Under the pieces are notes generated by a model that ran no database searches, had not been told where the DNA came from, and saw nothing but the letters and a program-made list of their open reading frames with translations. Below, in pieces: positions 13,203-23,715 of a DNA stretch of 64,000 nucleotides. The stretch is from Botryotinia globosa (Eukaryota > Ascomycota > Leotiomycetes > Helotiales > Sclerotiniaceae), in NCBI GenBank assembly GCA_014898425.1, contig RCSZ01000015.1, positions 682,001 to 746,000 of the forward strand, written 5' to 3'. Position 1 is the first letter of the stretch, and each line of letters starts with the position of its first letter. Both the position numbers and the translations under genes were made by a program.

Positions 13203-13690
13203 TTAAGCCTTTCCCTTACTCTTCAACTCAGCCTCCTCTTCCTCTCTCAATTGTTGATCGATGGTAGCACCTCTGCTTGGCTCATTGCCGTGCATCTTGG
13301 CCTGGTAGGACAAATGTCAGTACGGGTTTTCACAAAATGGATGTCTAGATATGTAACCAAAATGCGATGAAGAATGGAGTATCGAGTAAAGTATTATCGT
13401 GCAACAGTGTGAATGGACGGATAGGGGATAGCTTACTGGGAGGGTAGCATCTTCCTTTGCGGCTCTGTCCTCCTTGCTCATCTCCTCAGGTTCGTTCTCA
13501 CGTTGCTCCTCACGAGCCAACTTATTTGCAATGGATCTCTCATCCTCTGTTGGATTGATTAGCTTGTAATTCTTCAAACGTCAAGAGGTCAATGAATCTT
13601 ACTGGAGTCGAGTGCTTGATGGCTGTTCTCCTTTCCCTCGTGGAATCTCTCGTGGTTCTCGTGGAGTTTTTGATCGACGTTGGAGCTCAT
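13203..13690 (-). CDS. Small, highly charged conserved-looking fungal protein
   Basis: Exons (minus): 13690-13603, 13546-13437, 13301-13203; 98 residues in frame. The first intron has a GCTAATC branch site only a few bases from its AG. The product starts MSSNVDQKLHENHERFHEGK and continues with KDERSIANKLAREEQ, EEMSKEDRAAKEDATLP and AKMHGNEPSRGATIDQQL, ending in an acidic-then-basic tail (REEEEAELKSKGKA). It is almost free of hydrophobic residues, has no signal peptide or membrane segment, and is probably disordered or helical. The MHGNEPSRGA block looks like a conserved signature of an uncharacterised fungal family. I do not know its function; a stress-related hydrophilin-like role is only a guess from composition. 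Confidence 0.75.
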
Positions 13691-13916
13691 GTTGCAATCT
13701 ATTGATTTAAGTGTGTTTGATGTGAATGGAGAGAAAATGTAGATGGTTTGAAAGATTGATTATATGAATGATTGATTTGAACGTTGAAAAGTATGAAGAA
13801 TTAAAAGTCGATGAGGGGTATCAAGTCGAGTATAAAATAGGTAGGTAGGTGTTGGAGACTCGAGCAATACGTCATAATAATGAAAGCATTTCCCACACAC
13901 CAACTAGATTGATTGC

Positions 13917-14010
13917 CTTGCCTTGCCTTCCTTGCCTTGCCTTGCTATCAAAACACCACCATACATACCATACATACCATCATACCATCATACCATCATA
14001 CCATCATACC
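13917..14010. repeat. CCTTG and CATACCAT simple repeats
   Basis: Direct reading shows clustered CCTTG units followed by repeated CATAC and CATCATAC units. Confidence 0.85.
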
Positions 14011-15680
14011 ATAGAACAGACGTCACTTAACATCAACATCTACCTAGTATGTAAGGTACCCGCTATTTTTCCACAGAAGGAATCAGGAAAGAGATCGTAC
14101 CAACTCTAAGGAATCGCAAAACTTTGAAAAAGTATGCGAATTCCTCTCCACTTACTTTGTTGAGATATGGATATGATTGATTGGCTTTTTGTCTACCCCT
14201 CTATTGACGATCCATCGTAGGGCAGGAAGCTTTGAAGGTTCACCGAGAAAGTTCCTTTTCAAAGTTGTATCATAATGACGAAGGATAGGGCTTTGTTGAT
14301 ATTGTTCCTTTCTCGTCCTTCCAACGTTGAATGAAGTTCAGATGGCGCCCCTTTCATCGACAGCCACATCGACCACATCTACCAAGTTTCAAAGATGTGA
14401 AGATGTAGGAAGCTGGAACGTCTAGGAAGGGATAAGAGAATAATCTCGCATACAGACCGGCTGCGACCTGCATCAAAGTCAATCCACCAGATCCCAACTT
14501 TCCCAGAAGTCCAGCCGAGCCAGCTCAAGTTTAAGCTTACGAATTTATTTTCCGGGCGATCAAACCAACAAGTATCTAAACTATCGGATCTCATTTCCGA
14601 AAACCAGAGCAAAGCAACACAGCCATCCAGGATTGTGAGACGGACAGATTTTACAACAATCATTGTGAATACATCGGCGAAGATACAAGCAAGGGCGACG
14701 ACTACTATGTTCGAAGCAATGTAGATCAATGCATTAACTAATGATGTATGCACTCACTCCGAGTTTTGGATTAGAGACGATGTCTTGCATGAGTGCCACA
14801 TCACAATGTCAAAAGTCTCTGACATGACATGACTGACATGGCAACTATAAATCCATCAGTCCTAGATCTGTATCCATAGATGAGATGGTAAGAAACATTT
14901 GATAGGGGGTTATCTTGTTGTACATGACCCTCGATTCCAACCTGCGTGCCAGTTTTTCCTCTCCACTCGGACTTGAAGCAGCGAAATGAATCACCCAAAA
15001 GAAAAGGTTTTGTGGCACTCAATAGCATACGGAGTATATATATAATTACCTCCAAGTATTATTGTAAGATCTTGCTATGAGAGAGAAAGAAACGACGACA
15101 TTACACATGATTGGACAAGAAGAAAACATTAACCACCTCAATAACTACCAGGGAATGAATAATCAGACCTCGTACTCTTCAGCGTAACGGCCATTTTATC
15201 ATGGGAAGTTGCATCTTTCTCATCTCCCAGCCTCTTCACCTACATCCAACGGAGTCTTCTTAGCCACACATTTCGACTTTGAGGAGTCCCGACTGCATTG
15301 AAAAGCGGCATCTTTTACAGACTTGAGAGAACAAGCATTTCTTTCACTATTGTACAAACAAGTTAATGGGTAGGTAGGTAGCTAGTGATGATAGAGGGTA
15401 ACATTAGAACGTGGCTATCCAACGGAATTGGGAGAATGAATGATCAATCATCAATCGTCTTTCATCACCAATCCACCTACAGCTAGATACTTCATAAGTG
15501 GTTGAGGGTAGCTCGGGTGAAGGGTGAGGAGGTAGAACGGGTACATACGTCCCGGTATTGTATTGGCGATGGAATTTAGCGGGGGAACCACGGGACGAAA
15601 GGGAACAAGCGTAGGTAGGTAGGTAATCCGATGAACTTTACCGATATATGCTTTCTTTTTCTTTTCCCGACTAAACCTTG

Positions 15681-15734
15681 ATCAACCAGTCAATATCAAC
15701 CAGTCAATATCAACCAGTCAATATCAACCAGTCG
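15681..15734. repeat. 14-bp tandem repeat (AATATCAACCAGTC), about four copies
   Basis: The unit AATATCAACCAGTC recurs in tandem; the last copy leads into GATACTTC. The copies are near-identical. Confidence 0.9.
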
Positions 15735-15830
15735 ATACTTCTTCATTATGACAACTCAGAAAGTTCCAGCTTTCACATATTGGTAAAGGCACGCAAGCTT
15801 TTCCCCAAGAAACATACAGACTTGCAGGTG

Positions 15831-15888
15831 TATGGCATGGCATGGCATGGCATGGCATGACATCGCATCGCATCGCATCGCATCGCAT
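15831..15888. repeat. GGCAT then CATCG pentanucleotide arrays
   Basis: About five GGCAT units pass, through one GACAT variant, into about six CATCG units. The change looks like point mutation followed by expansion. Confidence 0.9.
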
Positions 15889-17083
15889 CTTTCTATCATT
15901 ATCATATTATCATATTGCCATATTACCTAGGTAGGTATTGGTACTGATTGGTATTGTGTTGTATAATATTGTATACTGCAAATCCAGACCATCTTCCCAA
16001 ATTGGTATTTTATTTCTATTTACATGTATAAAATACCCAAACCCCAATTCTTCGGAATCTTTCATCCAATCAATCTTCCCTCTGTTAACTCAAAAGCTCT
16101 TTCACTCACAAGATACTTTTTGGCTTCACCTCATTTTAAATTTCCGTCTCCCGCGAACACTCCCTGTCGACTACAAGGGGTAACCTAACTGTGCGCATAG
16201 TGGTAGGTACAGAGCAGTGAATCTTATCTATTTTTCCCACTTTGGCCTTTTGAGCGCAGACCTTTCGAACCTTTTTTAGACATTCTTCCGGCCACCACGC
16301 CAAACCTGCTGCCAAACTGCCAAACTGCCAAAACTTTCCTTTCATTCAATCACCTACCTACTACCTAGTATGTGCTCGAGTTTCAGGTCCTTTCCGCTCT
16401 TTTCCCTCTTTTCCCTCTATTCCCTCTCTTCCCTCTTTTCCCTCTTTTCCCTCTGGTCCTTTTCTTTCCTCAGGTAGAGAATATCGGAAACCTAAATATT
16501 CCTTCCTGTCCAAAGGCGAGCGGCTCTCTCACTCTCAAATCAAGAGGCGGTCACTAAAGGAAAGAAGAGGTTGATCAAAGTTCAACCATCTTTTGGTCCC
16601 TTGGTCTTGCTTCTTCCTCTTCCTCTTCCTCTTCTCCTTCCTCTATTGCAGTGAATCTTGTTCATTCGTTCACGTTATACTATTCATACCTCACTCAACT
16701 TTGATCGTTACAAAATTAACAGAATCATTCTCTGGAATTTTCAATTCGTTTTTGGAAGAACTTCTTTTTTCTTTTCTTTTCTACAAAATCTGTTAATTCA
16801 ACAATCGCCTCTTTGGATATTGGGTGGTACTTTTGTTTTTATCGAGCTGAGGATATTGAAGAGTCGATTCGAGAAAGACAGAAAAGGATATAATCGCAAA
16901 AGGTTTCGAATGCTTGTACCTGAGCAAGGACGACGATATAAAGAGATTATGAACCAGCAAATTTTGGGGAGCGATTCCAATCACACCTTCACCACAACTT
17001 ACTTTTCGATATCAAACAATGAGAATCATCATTGCGACAATAACATATCATACGAACCATTGAAACTATCCCCATCTCAAACA

Positions 17084-19046
17084 ATGGCGAGAGTCATATC
17101 GAAAGATAGGAAAGGACTCAACAACAGGAGTAAACGAAAACAAAGGTGGACTGGATCTTTCACCAAGGCAGCCATAATATCAATTCTCGCAAGTGTCCCT
17201 CTTGCAATTGCAGATTGTGTTTCTCTTTCGGATTCTACTCAATGTCCTGCATTTACTTCCGCTTCAATTGATACCAACTTGACCGGACTTTTGTATGTTT
17301 TGACCTCGCCCTACCAACAAGCGTTTATCGATCAACACTGACTATATACCATTTAGCCCATTTTTATCATATGTTTCCGATCGCGCTACTTTTGATACTC
17401 AATTAAGGGCATACGTTCAAACAAGCTATGTGCAGTCAAAGTATGCATCCCTATCATTATTTACATGTGCCGATGCTTGTCTAACACGATCATGCAGGTA
17501 CCAGCAACTTCTCGGATGCGGAAATATAAATCTTACAAATACATCAAACCTTTACGCTCGATATACAACCACAGTCATATGTAATTCTATAATACAGAAT
17601 TCCAAATCATCATGTAGTTTGTCGGATACTCAAGCTCCGCCAGTGTGTGCAGATTCTTGCGTGAGTTTTCATCATGTCCGATTTTTGTATGACTTGAAGT
17701 TGACAGATAGGAAATAGGCCCAATTCGCGGAGAGCGAATCGATAATAATTGCTGACAGTCAACTTTGTTCAAGTCCCGGAAGCAATGCTATTTCTCAAAT
17801 TCGTGCCGACTTTACAAATTGCGCATTACCATCAGATTCATTGACTGGATCTTGTGTAGAAGGTTCCACTAATGAACCAGATAGTTGTGGATATGGCAAT
17901 AGCACATTCGGATTATGTCAGTACTGTGGTACTGGTGGACAAAACAGTACAGATACTTGCTGTTATAATTCAGGAGCAGAATCACGTTGTGCTGGTGTAG
18001 TATTACCGACGATTACAGGATTCATCACCTTCTCGACAAGTACTGCCTCCTCAAGTTCAGGAACATCGACTCCAACATCGTCTTCCACCGGTGCCGCTGC
18101 CGCCTCATCAACATCGAGGAAGGGACTGTCCAGTGGTGCTATCGCAGGTATTGTTATTGGATCATTACTTGGGTTGGCTGCACTTGTTGGCTTGATCTTT
18201 TTCATGTGCTTGCGTAAACGACGTGGAAGTCAGCAGGGAAGTATCTTGAACCAACCGACACCTGCCAGAAACAATGGCATGGCATATAATCCCGTAAATT
18301 CTAATACTACCCCTGAAGGATACGAAGTACTTCCTGGAGGACGGATCGCCCGAATGTCGGCACTTGAAGGACACTCTCACTCTGGACATTCTTCTTCCCC
18401 ACGCGACAGAGATGGAGCACATGGTGGCGCTGTATTAGGAGGCCCGGCTGGCTATGCTGCCGGAAGAAGACATGACCATGATACTTCTTCGAGTGATTTT
18501 GGGGATAGTCCCAGATCAGGTATGCAAGGTGGAATTTTACGACCACCTCCAAACAGACGAACCGGTTCTCTTTCTAGTGGCTCGGTTCTTGGACTTGACG
18601 ATCCTCAAACTCCTGGTTCTGGTAGTATGTCATCACCCCACGGCGTGGCCAGTAATCAGTCCGAGCAACTACCATTCTTCAAGGATTACTATTCCCAAGA
18701 TGAAATTCACCCTGGCGACAAAGTTGCAACTTTATGGGCGTATCAACCACGTGCCGGAGATGAATTTTCATTAGAACGTGGTGATATGCTCAAGGTTGTT
18801 GGTATTTGGGATGATGGATGGGCTACCGGAGTCATGATAAATGAGCGCGCCGATGAATGGGAAGAAAAGCATAAAGCACAACGCGATAGTGGGGTCTCGA
18901 ACACATCTGGGCGAAGAGATGATTCTCCAAATGTTAGTGGCGAGATTAAAGCTTTCCCATTAGTTTGTGTTTGTCTCCCAGATCATTGGAGGAGGACAAT
19001 CGATGGTGATGGTTCGACGGATTCTGGTGGTCCACCAGGTCTATAA
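17084..19046 (+). CDS. Single-pass membrane protein with Cys-rich ectodomain and cytoplasmic SH3 domain
   Basis: Exons 17084-17292, 17357-17440, 17498-17660, 17718-19046, in frame to 594 residues. A hydrophobic stretch near residues 25-43 (AAIISILASVPLAIADC) looks like a signal sequence preceded by a basic region. The ectodomain has many cysteines and N-glycosylation sites (for example CGYGNSTFGLCQYCG and STDTCC). A Ser/Thr-rich stalk leads to one membrane segment near 290-316 (GAIAGIVIGSLLGLAALVGLIFF) with basic CLRKRRGS on the cytoplasmic side. A disordered linker follows. An SH3 domain sits near 480-570 (KVATLWAYQPRAGDEFSLERGDMLKVVGIWDDGWATG). The layout suggests a surface sensor or scaffold similar in plan to yeast Fus1 or Sho1, but orthology is not shown. 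The upstream frame remains open, so the start is a choice: the ATG at 17084 puts the signal sequence close to the N-terminus. Confidence 0.85.
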
Positions 19047-19881
19047 TGACGGCAATTTTCATATTTTTTTCTCTAATCAATAATTTCACGGCTTCACGAT
19101 CATCGTATTTCATTCAGTACAGGCGTCAAGGACTATAAGATTCTCTTCACACACGCACATCAACCAATCCTATATTCACACGCATCCCAATACCTCATTT
19201 ACATTCGAATTAAATTTCACGCCCCGTTACGTCTTAGATTTTACTGACGGTATCACATCACACATTACCGGTCGTGAGCTTATGTGCTCATGGGTTGGCA
19301 TTAATTTTTTAATGATAGCATCAGTCTTTGCTACTTGATTATGGAAGAACGTTGTTAGATTATTGATACTACTACCATTTTCTTTCTTATTACATATACC
19401 CAAATTCGTTTAAACTGCTATTCGGATGGAGACAAAATTGGGAGGATGGAGGCATTTTTGATTTGCATAATAGTGACTATTGAAGAAGATTCATTATTGG
19501 GGATGAAGCAGGCTTTTCAATAGGAGACTAGAGGGAGTAAGATGAGATGATTATCTATATGGGCTGTTGGGTTCGTTTTATAGGTAGTCAAAATGAACAA
19601 AGTTTGAAAGAAAGGAAAGTTCAAATAATATTCATGGATAATAAGTTCCCAATGAATTGAATGTTGTGAATTGCCCATACATGAACCGTTTTATCTCCTG
19701 AAAAACATGGGAATCAACCGAATTGATGCCCCGCTACTAGCGTCTGTATTTCCCCAAATTTTATAATTCTGCCAGGGCGGTGGACTATCAGACTCCGACT
19801 TCGATTTTAAAGACTTTCACAAGTCAAATTTTACATTGAGAAGACGTCACATGAACATTTCCACATATACACGATATCAAA
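19047..19881. other. Intergenic region, SH3 gene 3' side and Bcp1 promoter
   Basis: 835 bp of AT-rich sequence between two plus-strand genes. I see no ORF, repeat or RNA gene in it. Confidence 0.55.
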
Positions 19882-20973
19882 ATGGTTAAGAAGAGAGTTC
19901 GCGATCCTGAAGAACTTCCCGATGCGCCTGTTCACAGCGCCGGAGAGGACAATGAGAATGATAGTGGAAGTGATGTAAGTTTTGGATTTCTTTGGGACTT
20001 TCTTTGGAGCTTTCTTTTGGGAGGATGGTTTGGGGGTGGACAGGTGGGGATATGAATTTGAGATTGACCATTTCAATTGCATTATGCGGATCCTTTATAT
20101 CCTATATCTGCAGTTTTTCTCCTCGGTATCATCAATATTACATAGATAGGTATACTGATGCAGACAAACCATCTACAGGGCGAAGATATCCTAAACGTCG
20201 ATTTCGAATGGTTTAATTTCCGGGAGATAGATTTCCACGGGGTCAAGAGTCTGATTCGACAGTTGTTCGATGTGGATAGTCAGTTGTTGGATCTGAGCGG
20301 ATTGGCAGACGAGGTGGTCACGCAGGATACGATTGGTAGTACGGTGAAGGTGGATGGGGAGGGCACGGATGCGTATGCGTTTATGACGATTTTGAATGTG
20401 CAGAGGGGGAATCGGGAGGGGGGCGTGTTGAGTGAGGCGGTGAGGGGGCTGAAGCGGTATTTGGAGAGTCAGGTGAAGGAGGGGGGGAAGGTTCAACAGG
20501 TGTTGAAGGGGAGTGAGGATGTGGGGGTGGTGTTGGCGGAGAGGTTGATTAATGTGCCGTCGGAGGTGGCGCCGCCGATGTATGGCATGCTGGTGGATGA
20601 GATTGAGGCGGCGGTGGAGGATAAGGAACCGTATGATTTTCGGTATTATTTGGTGGTGTCCAGGGGGTATCGAGAGGTGGAATCGAGGTTGGATCGGGAG
20701 GAGCAGGGCCCGAAGAGTAAGAAGAGTAAGGGGAAGGGAAAGGCGAGTGGGGAGGTGTTTTATTTTCATCCCGAGGATGAGGTGTTGAAGAGATTTAGCT
20801 GTGCGTATGAGGAGTTTGAGTATAAGAAGGATGAGGGGGAGGGCATGGCGGATAGTAAGAGGGCGTTCCAGGAAATGGGGATTCGAGCGGTGGGAGAATT
20901 GATCTTGATTGAAAAGGCAAAGTGGGAAGAATGTGTTAAAGCTTTGGGGGAATATTTGGGTGCGCCTAATTAA
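19882..20973 (+). CDS. BCP1: Bcp1, BCCIP-family protein
   Basis: Exons 19882-19974 and 20179-20973 give 295 residues. The start MVKKRVRDPEELPDAPVHSA leads into an acidic stretch, then the family core DILNVDFEWFNFREIDFHGVK, followed by LLDLSGLADEVVTQDTIGSTVKV and DAYAFMTILNV. A lysine-rich loop (GPKSKKSKGKGKASGE) comes before FYFHPEDEVLKRFS. The yeast homologue is a nuclear protein that acts as chaperone of ribosomal protein Rpl23 and in nuclear export. The single intron is long (204 nt) and has two in-frame acceptors, at 20163 and 20178; the latter gives the model above and the former adds five residues. The coding strand is unusually G-rich from about 20,340 to 20,880. Confidence 0.93.
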
Positions 20974-21344
20974 GAGGTGTTGAAAGAAATGACAGAAATG
21001 AAAGAAATAGATAAAATTCAATACTAATATCATGTATGACTTGAGAATTTTTTGTTTGCTTCTTTTGATTTTCTGTTTTCTGTTTTCTGTTTGCTTTCTC
21101 CTTTTTTTGACATTCGCTGGGGTATACGTTTTCTTTTACAATATTCTCTGGCACAATTGTTATTCTCTCATGCCTGGCCTTTACCCCCATACTTCTATAG
21201 ATTGAAGTGTGCCATGGACAAAAAAATCAAAAATCCCTCAATACTCTCTGTCTGCAAACAAGAAGATGATCGAAACGATCAGGATCTATACATCCTCCCC
21301 ATCCTCATATCTTCTATCTAGTAGTACAACGTCCCTCCAAACAT
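20974..21344. other. Convergent 3' region between Bcp1 and chorismate mutase
   Basis: 371 bp between two stop codons. T-rich on the plus strand near 21048-21110. Nothing else seen. Confidence 0.55.
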
Positions 21345-22266
21345 CTACTCCTTCTTCTCCAATCTCTGCATCAAATACTCCACCTCCACGACCTTGGTCA
21401 ACGGAATGACAAAATCTCTATACAAGCCCTCTACGGCCTCGACATTAATCTTGCCCTGCGGTTCCTCTCCCTTGGCATTCCCATTATTCAAGCTCGGATC
21501 GGTACCGTACGTTCGCGCCTTCAATCTCAATCGCTCGAGCACCTGCAACTCGACTTTCTCATTCGTGATAGCGCGGCCCAAGCCCTCGCGATCGCCGGCA
21601 AGGATCATCTTCGTGAATGCATCTTCCTCTGCGCGGAACTTGGACTCCGCGACGAATTTCCCAAAGTGGATGCGTCGGGAGAGGGCTTGCAGACAGTTGA
21701 TATCGCAGGTTGCGGCGGATCCGTAGTTCTCCTCGCGCTCGCCGCGGTCGGAGCGTCCGGTTTGCAGACAGGCTTTGGGCAGGAAGGTCTTGATGTAGTG
21801 GTCTTTGATCTGGGCGTTGACGTTGACCGTGTTGGGGTGCAGGATGGTGGGGTAGTGCAGCGGTTGGAGGATGGGCGGTTTGAGAGCGTCGGGGAAGAAG
21901 GGGTATTCGTCGGGGGATTGGAAGCGGCGGATTAGGGAGTCGAGGGTTTCCCGTGAGTGCAGCAGCCAGTCCAGGAAGGAGAGCGTGGTGTTGGGGAGGG
22001 GGAGCGCCGACGGGATGTAGATGGTGGGGTTGAGGGGGAATTGGACCCGTTCGATTAGGTGGAAGGTTATGGTGTCTTCGAGACGGCTGGGGGGAGGTTA
22101 GTTTGGGGGTTTGGGGGTTGGGTGGAGGGGAGGGGGAGGGGAGGGGGGAGGGGGAGGGGAAGGGGAAGGGGGAGGGGGGAAAAGAAAGTACACACATAAG
22201 TTGAAAACGAATATTGGCCAAATCAAGAGCTTTAGAAGCATCTGAAAGATCAATTGCTGCATCCAT
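21345..22266 (-). CDS. ARO7: Chorismate mutase, fungal AroQ type
   Basis: Exons (minus): 22266-22196 and 22086-21345; 270 residues, normal for the eukaryotic AroQ enzyme. The N-terminus [23 protein letters not shown] joins across the intron to [24 protein letters not shown], the conserved first helix with the catalytic arginine region. Further family motifs are [45 protein letters not shown] and the C-terminal [16 protein letters not shown]. It turns chorismate into prephenate at the branch to phenylalanine and tyrosine. Yeast and Aspergillus homologues are allosterically inhibited by Tyr and activated by Trp; the same is likely here. The 109-nt intron is an extreme C-rich tract on the coding strand (G-runs on the plus strand). 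A CGGATCCG palindrome lies 323 bp upstream of the start and another lies inside the coding region. Confidence 0.95.
22087..22195 (-). other. G/C-run intron of chorismate mutase
   Basis: The plus strand of this intron is almost wholly runs of G broken by single A or AA. The transcribed intron is therefore C-rich while the template DNA strand could fold into G-quadruplexes. Splice sites are GTGTGTAC and CCCCAG. Confidence 0.8.
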
Positions 22267-22674
22267 GATGAAATTTGTAAGTATCCTATCCCAATTGAAG
22301 AATTTGGATGTATATGAATTGGGAATGAGATTTTCGAGTTTGTAGAAAGTTATGTATGTGGGAATCAAAGAATTTGGAAGAAAAGATTCGAATGGTGCAG
22401 TGCAGGTGAGGTGAGGTGAGTTTAGTTTAGTTTAGTTTGGTTCAGTTCAGTTCAGTTCACTTGATATTCAACTTTATGTAGGTTATAGAAAAGAAGGAGA
22501 GGGAAGAAAGGTATGAAATAAGAAAGATGGAAATAGAGTTGCTTGGTGTCCCGAGGTCGTCTTTGCTTGGATTTTTGCGATTTCTCCTCGGATCCGGGGA
22601 TGGATGTGATGTGATGAGGAGGGAGTGAGTGAGTGAGGATTGAATAGGTAATTGGATTGGATTGGTGAGAGTGA

Positions 22675-22675
<1 letters not shown>

Positions 22676-22715
<40 letters not shown>

Positions 22716-22717
22716 AG
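22676..22717. repeat. (GGGTGA)n hexanucleotide array
   Basis: About six GGGTGA units in tandem with degenerate GAGTGA flanks. The G3 runs on one strand make a G-quadruplex possible. It is not the fungal telomere unit TTAGGG. Confidence 0.9.
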
Positions 22718-23088
22718 AATGAGATTATAGATTCTTATATATGCATTCTCTATATCTACTAGGTATCTCCTAGGTAGATATTCTGTTCTATCATATCATA
22801 TATCATGAAGCTTTTATTTATATTTTGTATTTATATTTATATTATATATTATATATTATATATATATAGAAATACAGTCATAATCCACCACTCACTACTT
22901 ATATCTACCCACCATAGTAATAAATACATCCATCACATAAGAATGATAGTCGGGGTAAAGAATATTCCGGAGAAAATACCAAGCCAGTAAGTAAGGGATC
23001 TATCTTCTGTTGTACTCTATCGTACTCTGTCGTACTTTGTTGCTCGTGTGCTTTTATATATAATGGAATGGGAAACCCTGGTACGACG

Positions 23089-23132
23089 ATGTAGATGTAG
23101 ATGTAGATGTAGATGTAGATGTAGATGTAGAT
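23089..23132. repeat. (GATGTA)n hexanucleotide array
   Basis: About seven tandem GATGTA units, read directly. Confidence 0.9.
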
Positions 23133-23390
23133 GTGTCGTTGTATTGATATATCTACTATACCTATAAAATACCATCCCATCCAACCTACCTACCTACTTT
23201 GTACACATATTATGCATGTTAACAACTACCTTTCATCTTGCCCAATCCAGAATTTTATGCCCTCCATATCCATTTGCCTTTTATGCATCTCTTTCCCACC
23301 TATCGATTCCATTCCATCAGTCTCACTACTTCATACCTAGTCAATTACCAAAACTACCTCAAAATCCATTCATCATACCCGTCTCAAGCC

Positions 23391-23505
23391 GATATTGTAT
23401 CGTATCGTATCGTGTCGTGTCGTATCGTATCCTGTCGTATCGTATCCTGTCGTATCGTATCCTGTCGTATCGTACGTATCCTATCGTATCCTCCCGTATC
23501 GTTTC
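23391..23505. repeat. TATCG-type pentanucleotide array
   Basis: Repeated TATCG with interspersed TGTCG and TATCC variants over about 110 bp. Most variant units differ by C/T changes. Confidence 0.88.
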
Positions 23506-23715
23506 TTCCAAAAAAGATCTGGACAGAATGAACAAATTAAAAAACTTCTAAAATTCTTTCCCAATATCAATATCAATATCAAAAACTTAATTGTGCCAAC
23601 ACACACTTTCCACGGGAACCAACCAACCAAATACCGCTCTCCAATTGTCCCGCATTGAATTATCAAATCTTGAGCAGGAAAACTTGACATCGGTCCTGTG
23701 CAAAAAGTCTATTGT

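Larger units (their letters stand above)
13691..17083. other. Long (3.4 kb) intergenic region rich in short tandem repeats
   Basis: No supported gene. It holds CCTTG and CATAC/CATCATAC tracts (13917-14010), GGTA tracts (13836-13848, 15368-15381, 15612-15626, 15926-15936), a 14-bp unit repeated about four times (15681-15734), GGCAT then CATCG pentamers (15831-15888) and a pyrimidine-rich TTCCCTCTT tract (16385-16455). The last about 600 bp before 17084 stay open in the frame of the following SH3 gene, so either a long leader or an earlier start is possible. Minus-strand open frames at 14379-14753 and 14801-15055 have no recognisable domain. Confidence 0.6.
22267..23715. other. Divergent promoter region of chorismate mutase and Mdv1-like gene, repeat rich
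   Basis: 1.45 kb with several arrays: TTTAG/TTCAG pentamers (22420-22460), (GGGTGA)n at 22676-22717, TATA-rich tract at 22835-22870, (GATGTA)n at 23089-23132 and TATCG pentamers at 23391-23505. No gene is supported; the plus-strand open frames across TATCG repeats are repeat artefacts. Confidence 0.7.

Noticed and set aside
15681..15734. Possible CRISPR-like direct repeats
   Set aside because: Contiguous 14-bp units without spacers in a fungal genome; a simple tandem repeat.
20191..21033. 280-codon His/Leu-rich minus-strand ORF
   Set aside because: Antisense of the Bcp1 exon; open only because the sense strand is G-rich.
21559..22368. 269-codon minus-strand ORF with Pro-rich run
   Set aside because: Reads through the C-rich intron of chorismate mutase into a wrong frame; the spliced enzyme explains the locus.
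21716..22596. CGGATCCG sites in and upstream of chorismate mutase
   Set aside because: One is coding and both lie outside the cluster; treated as background for the motif, though a link of the aromatic amino-acid branch to the cluster regulator cannot be excluded.
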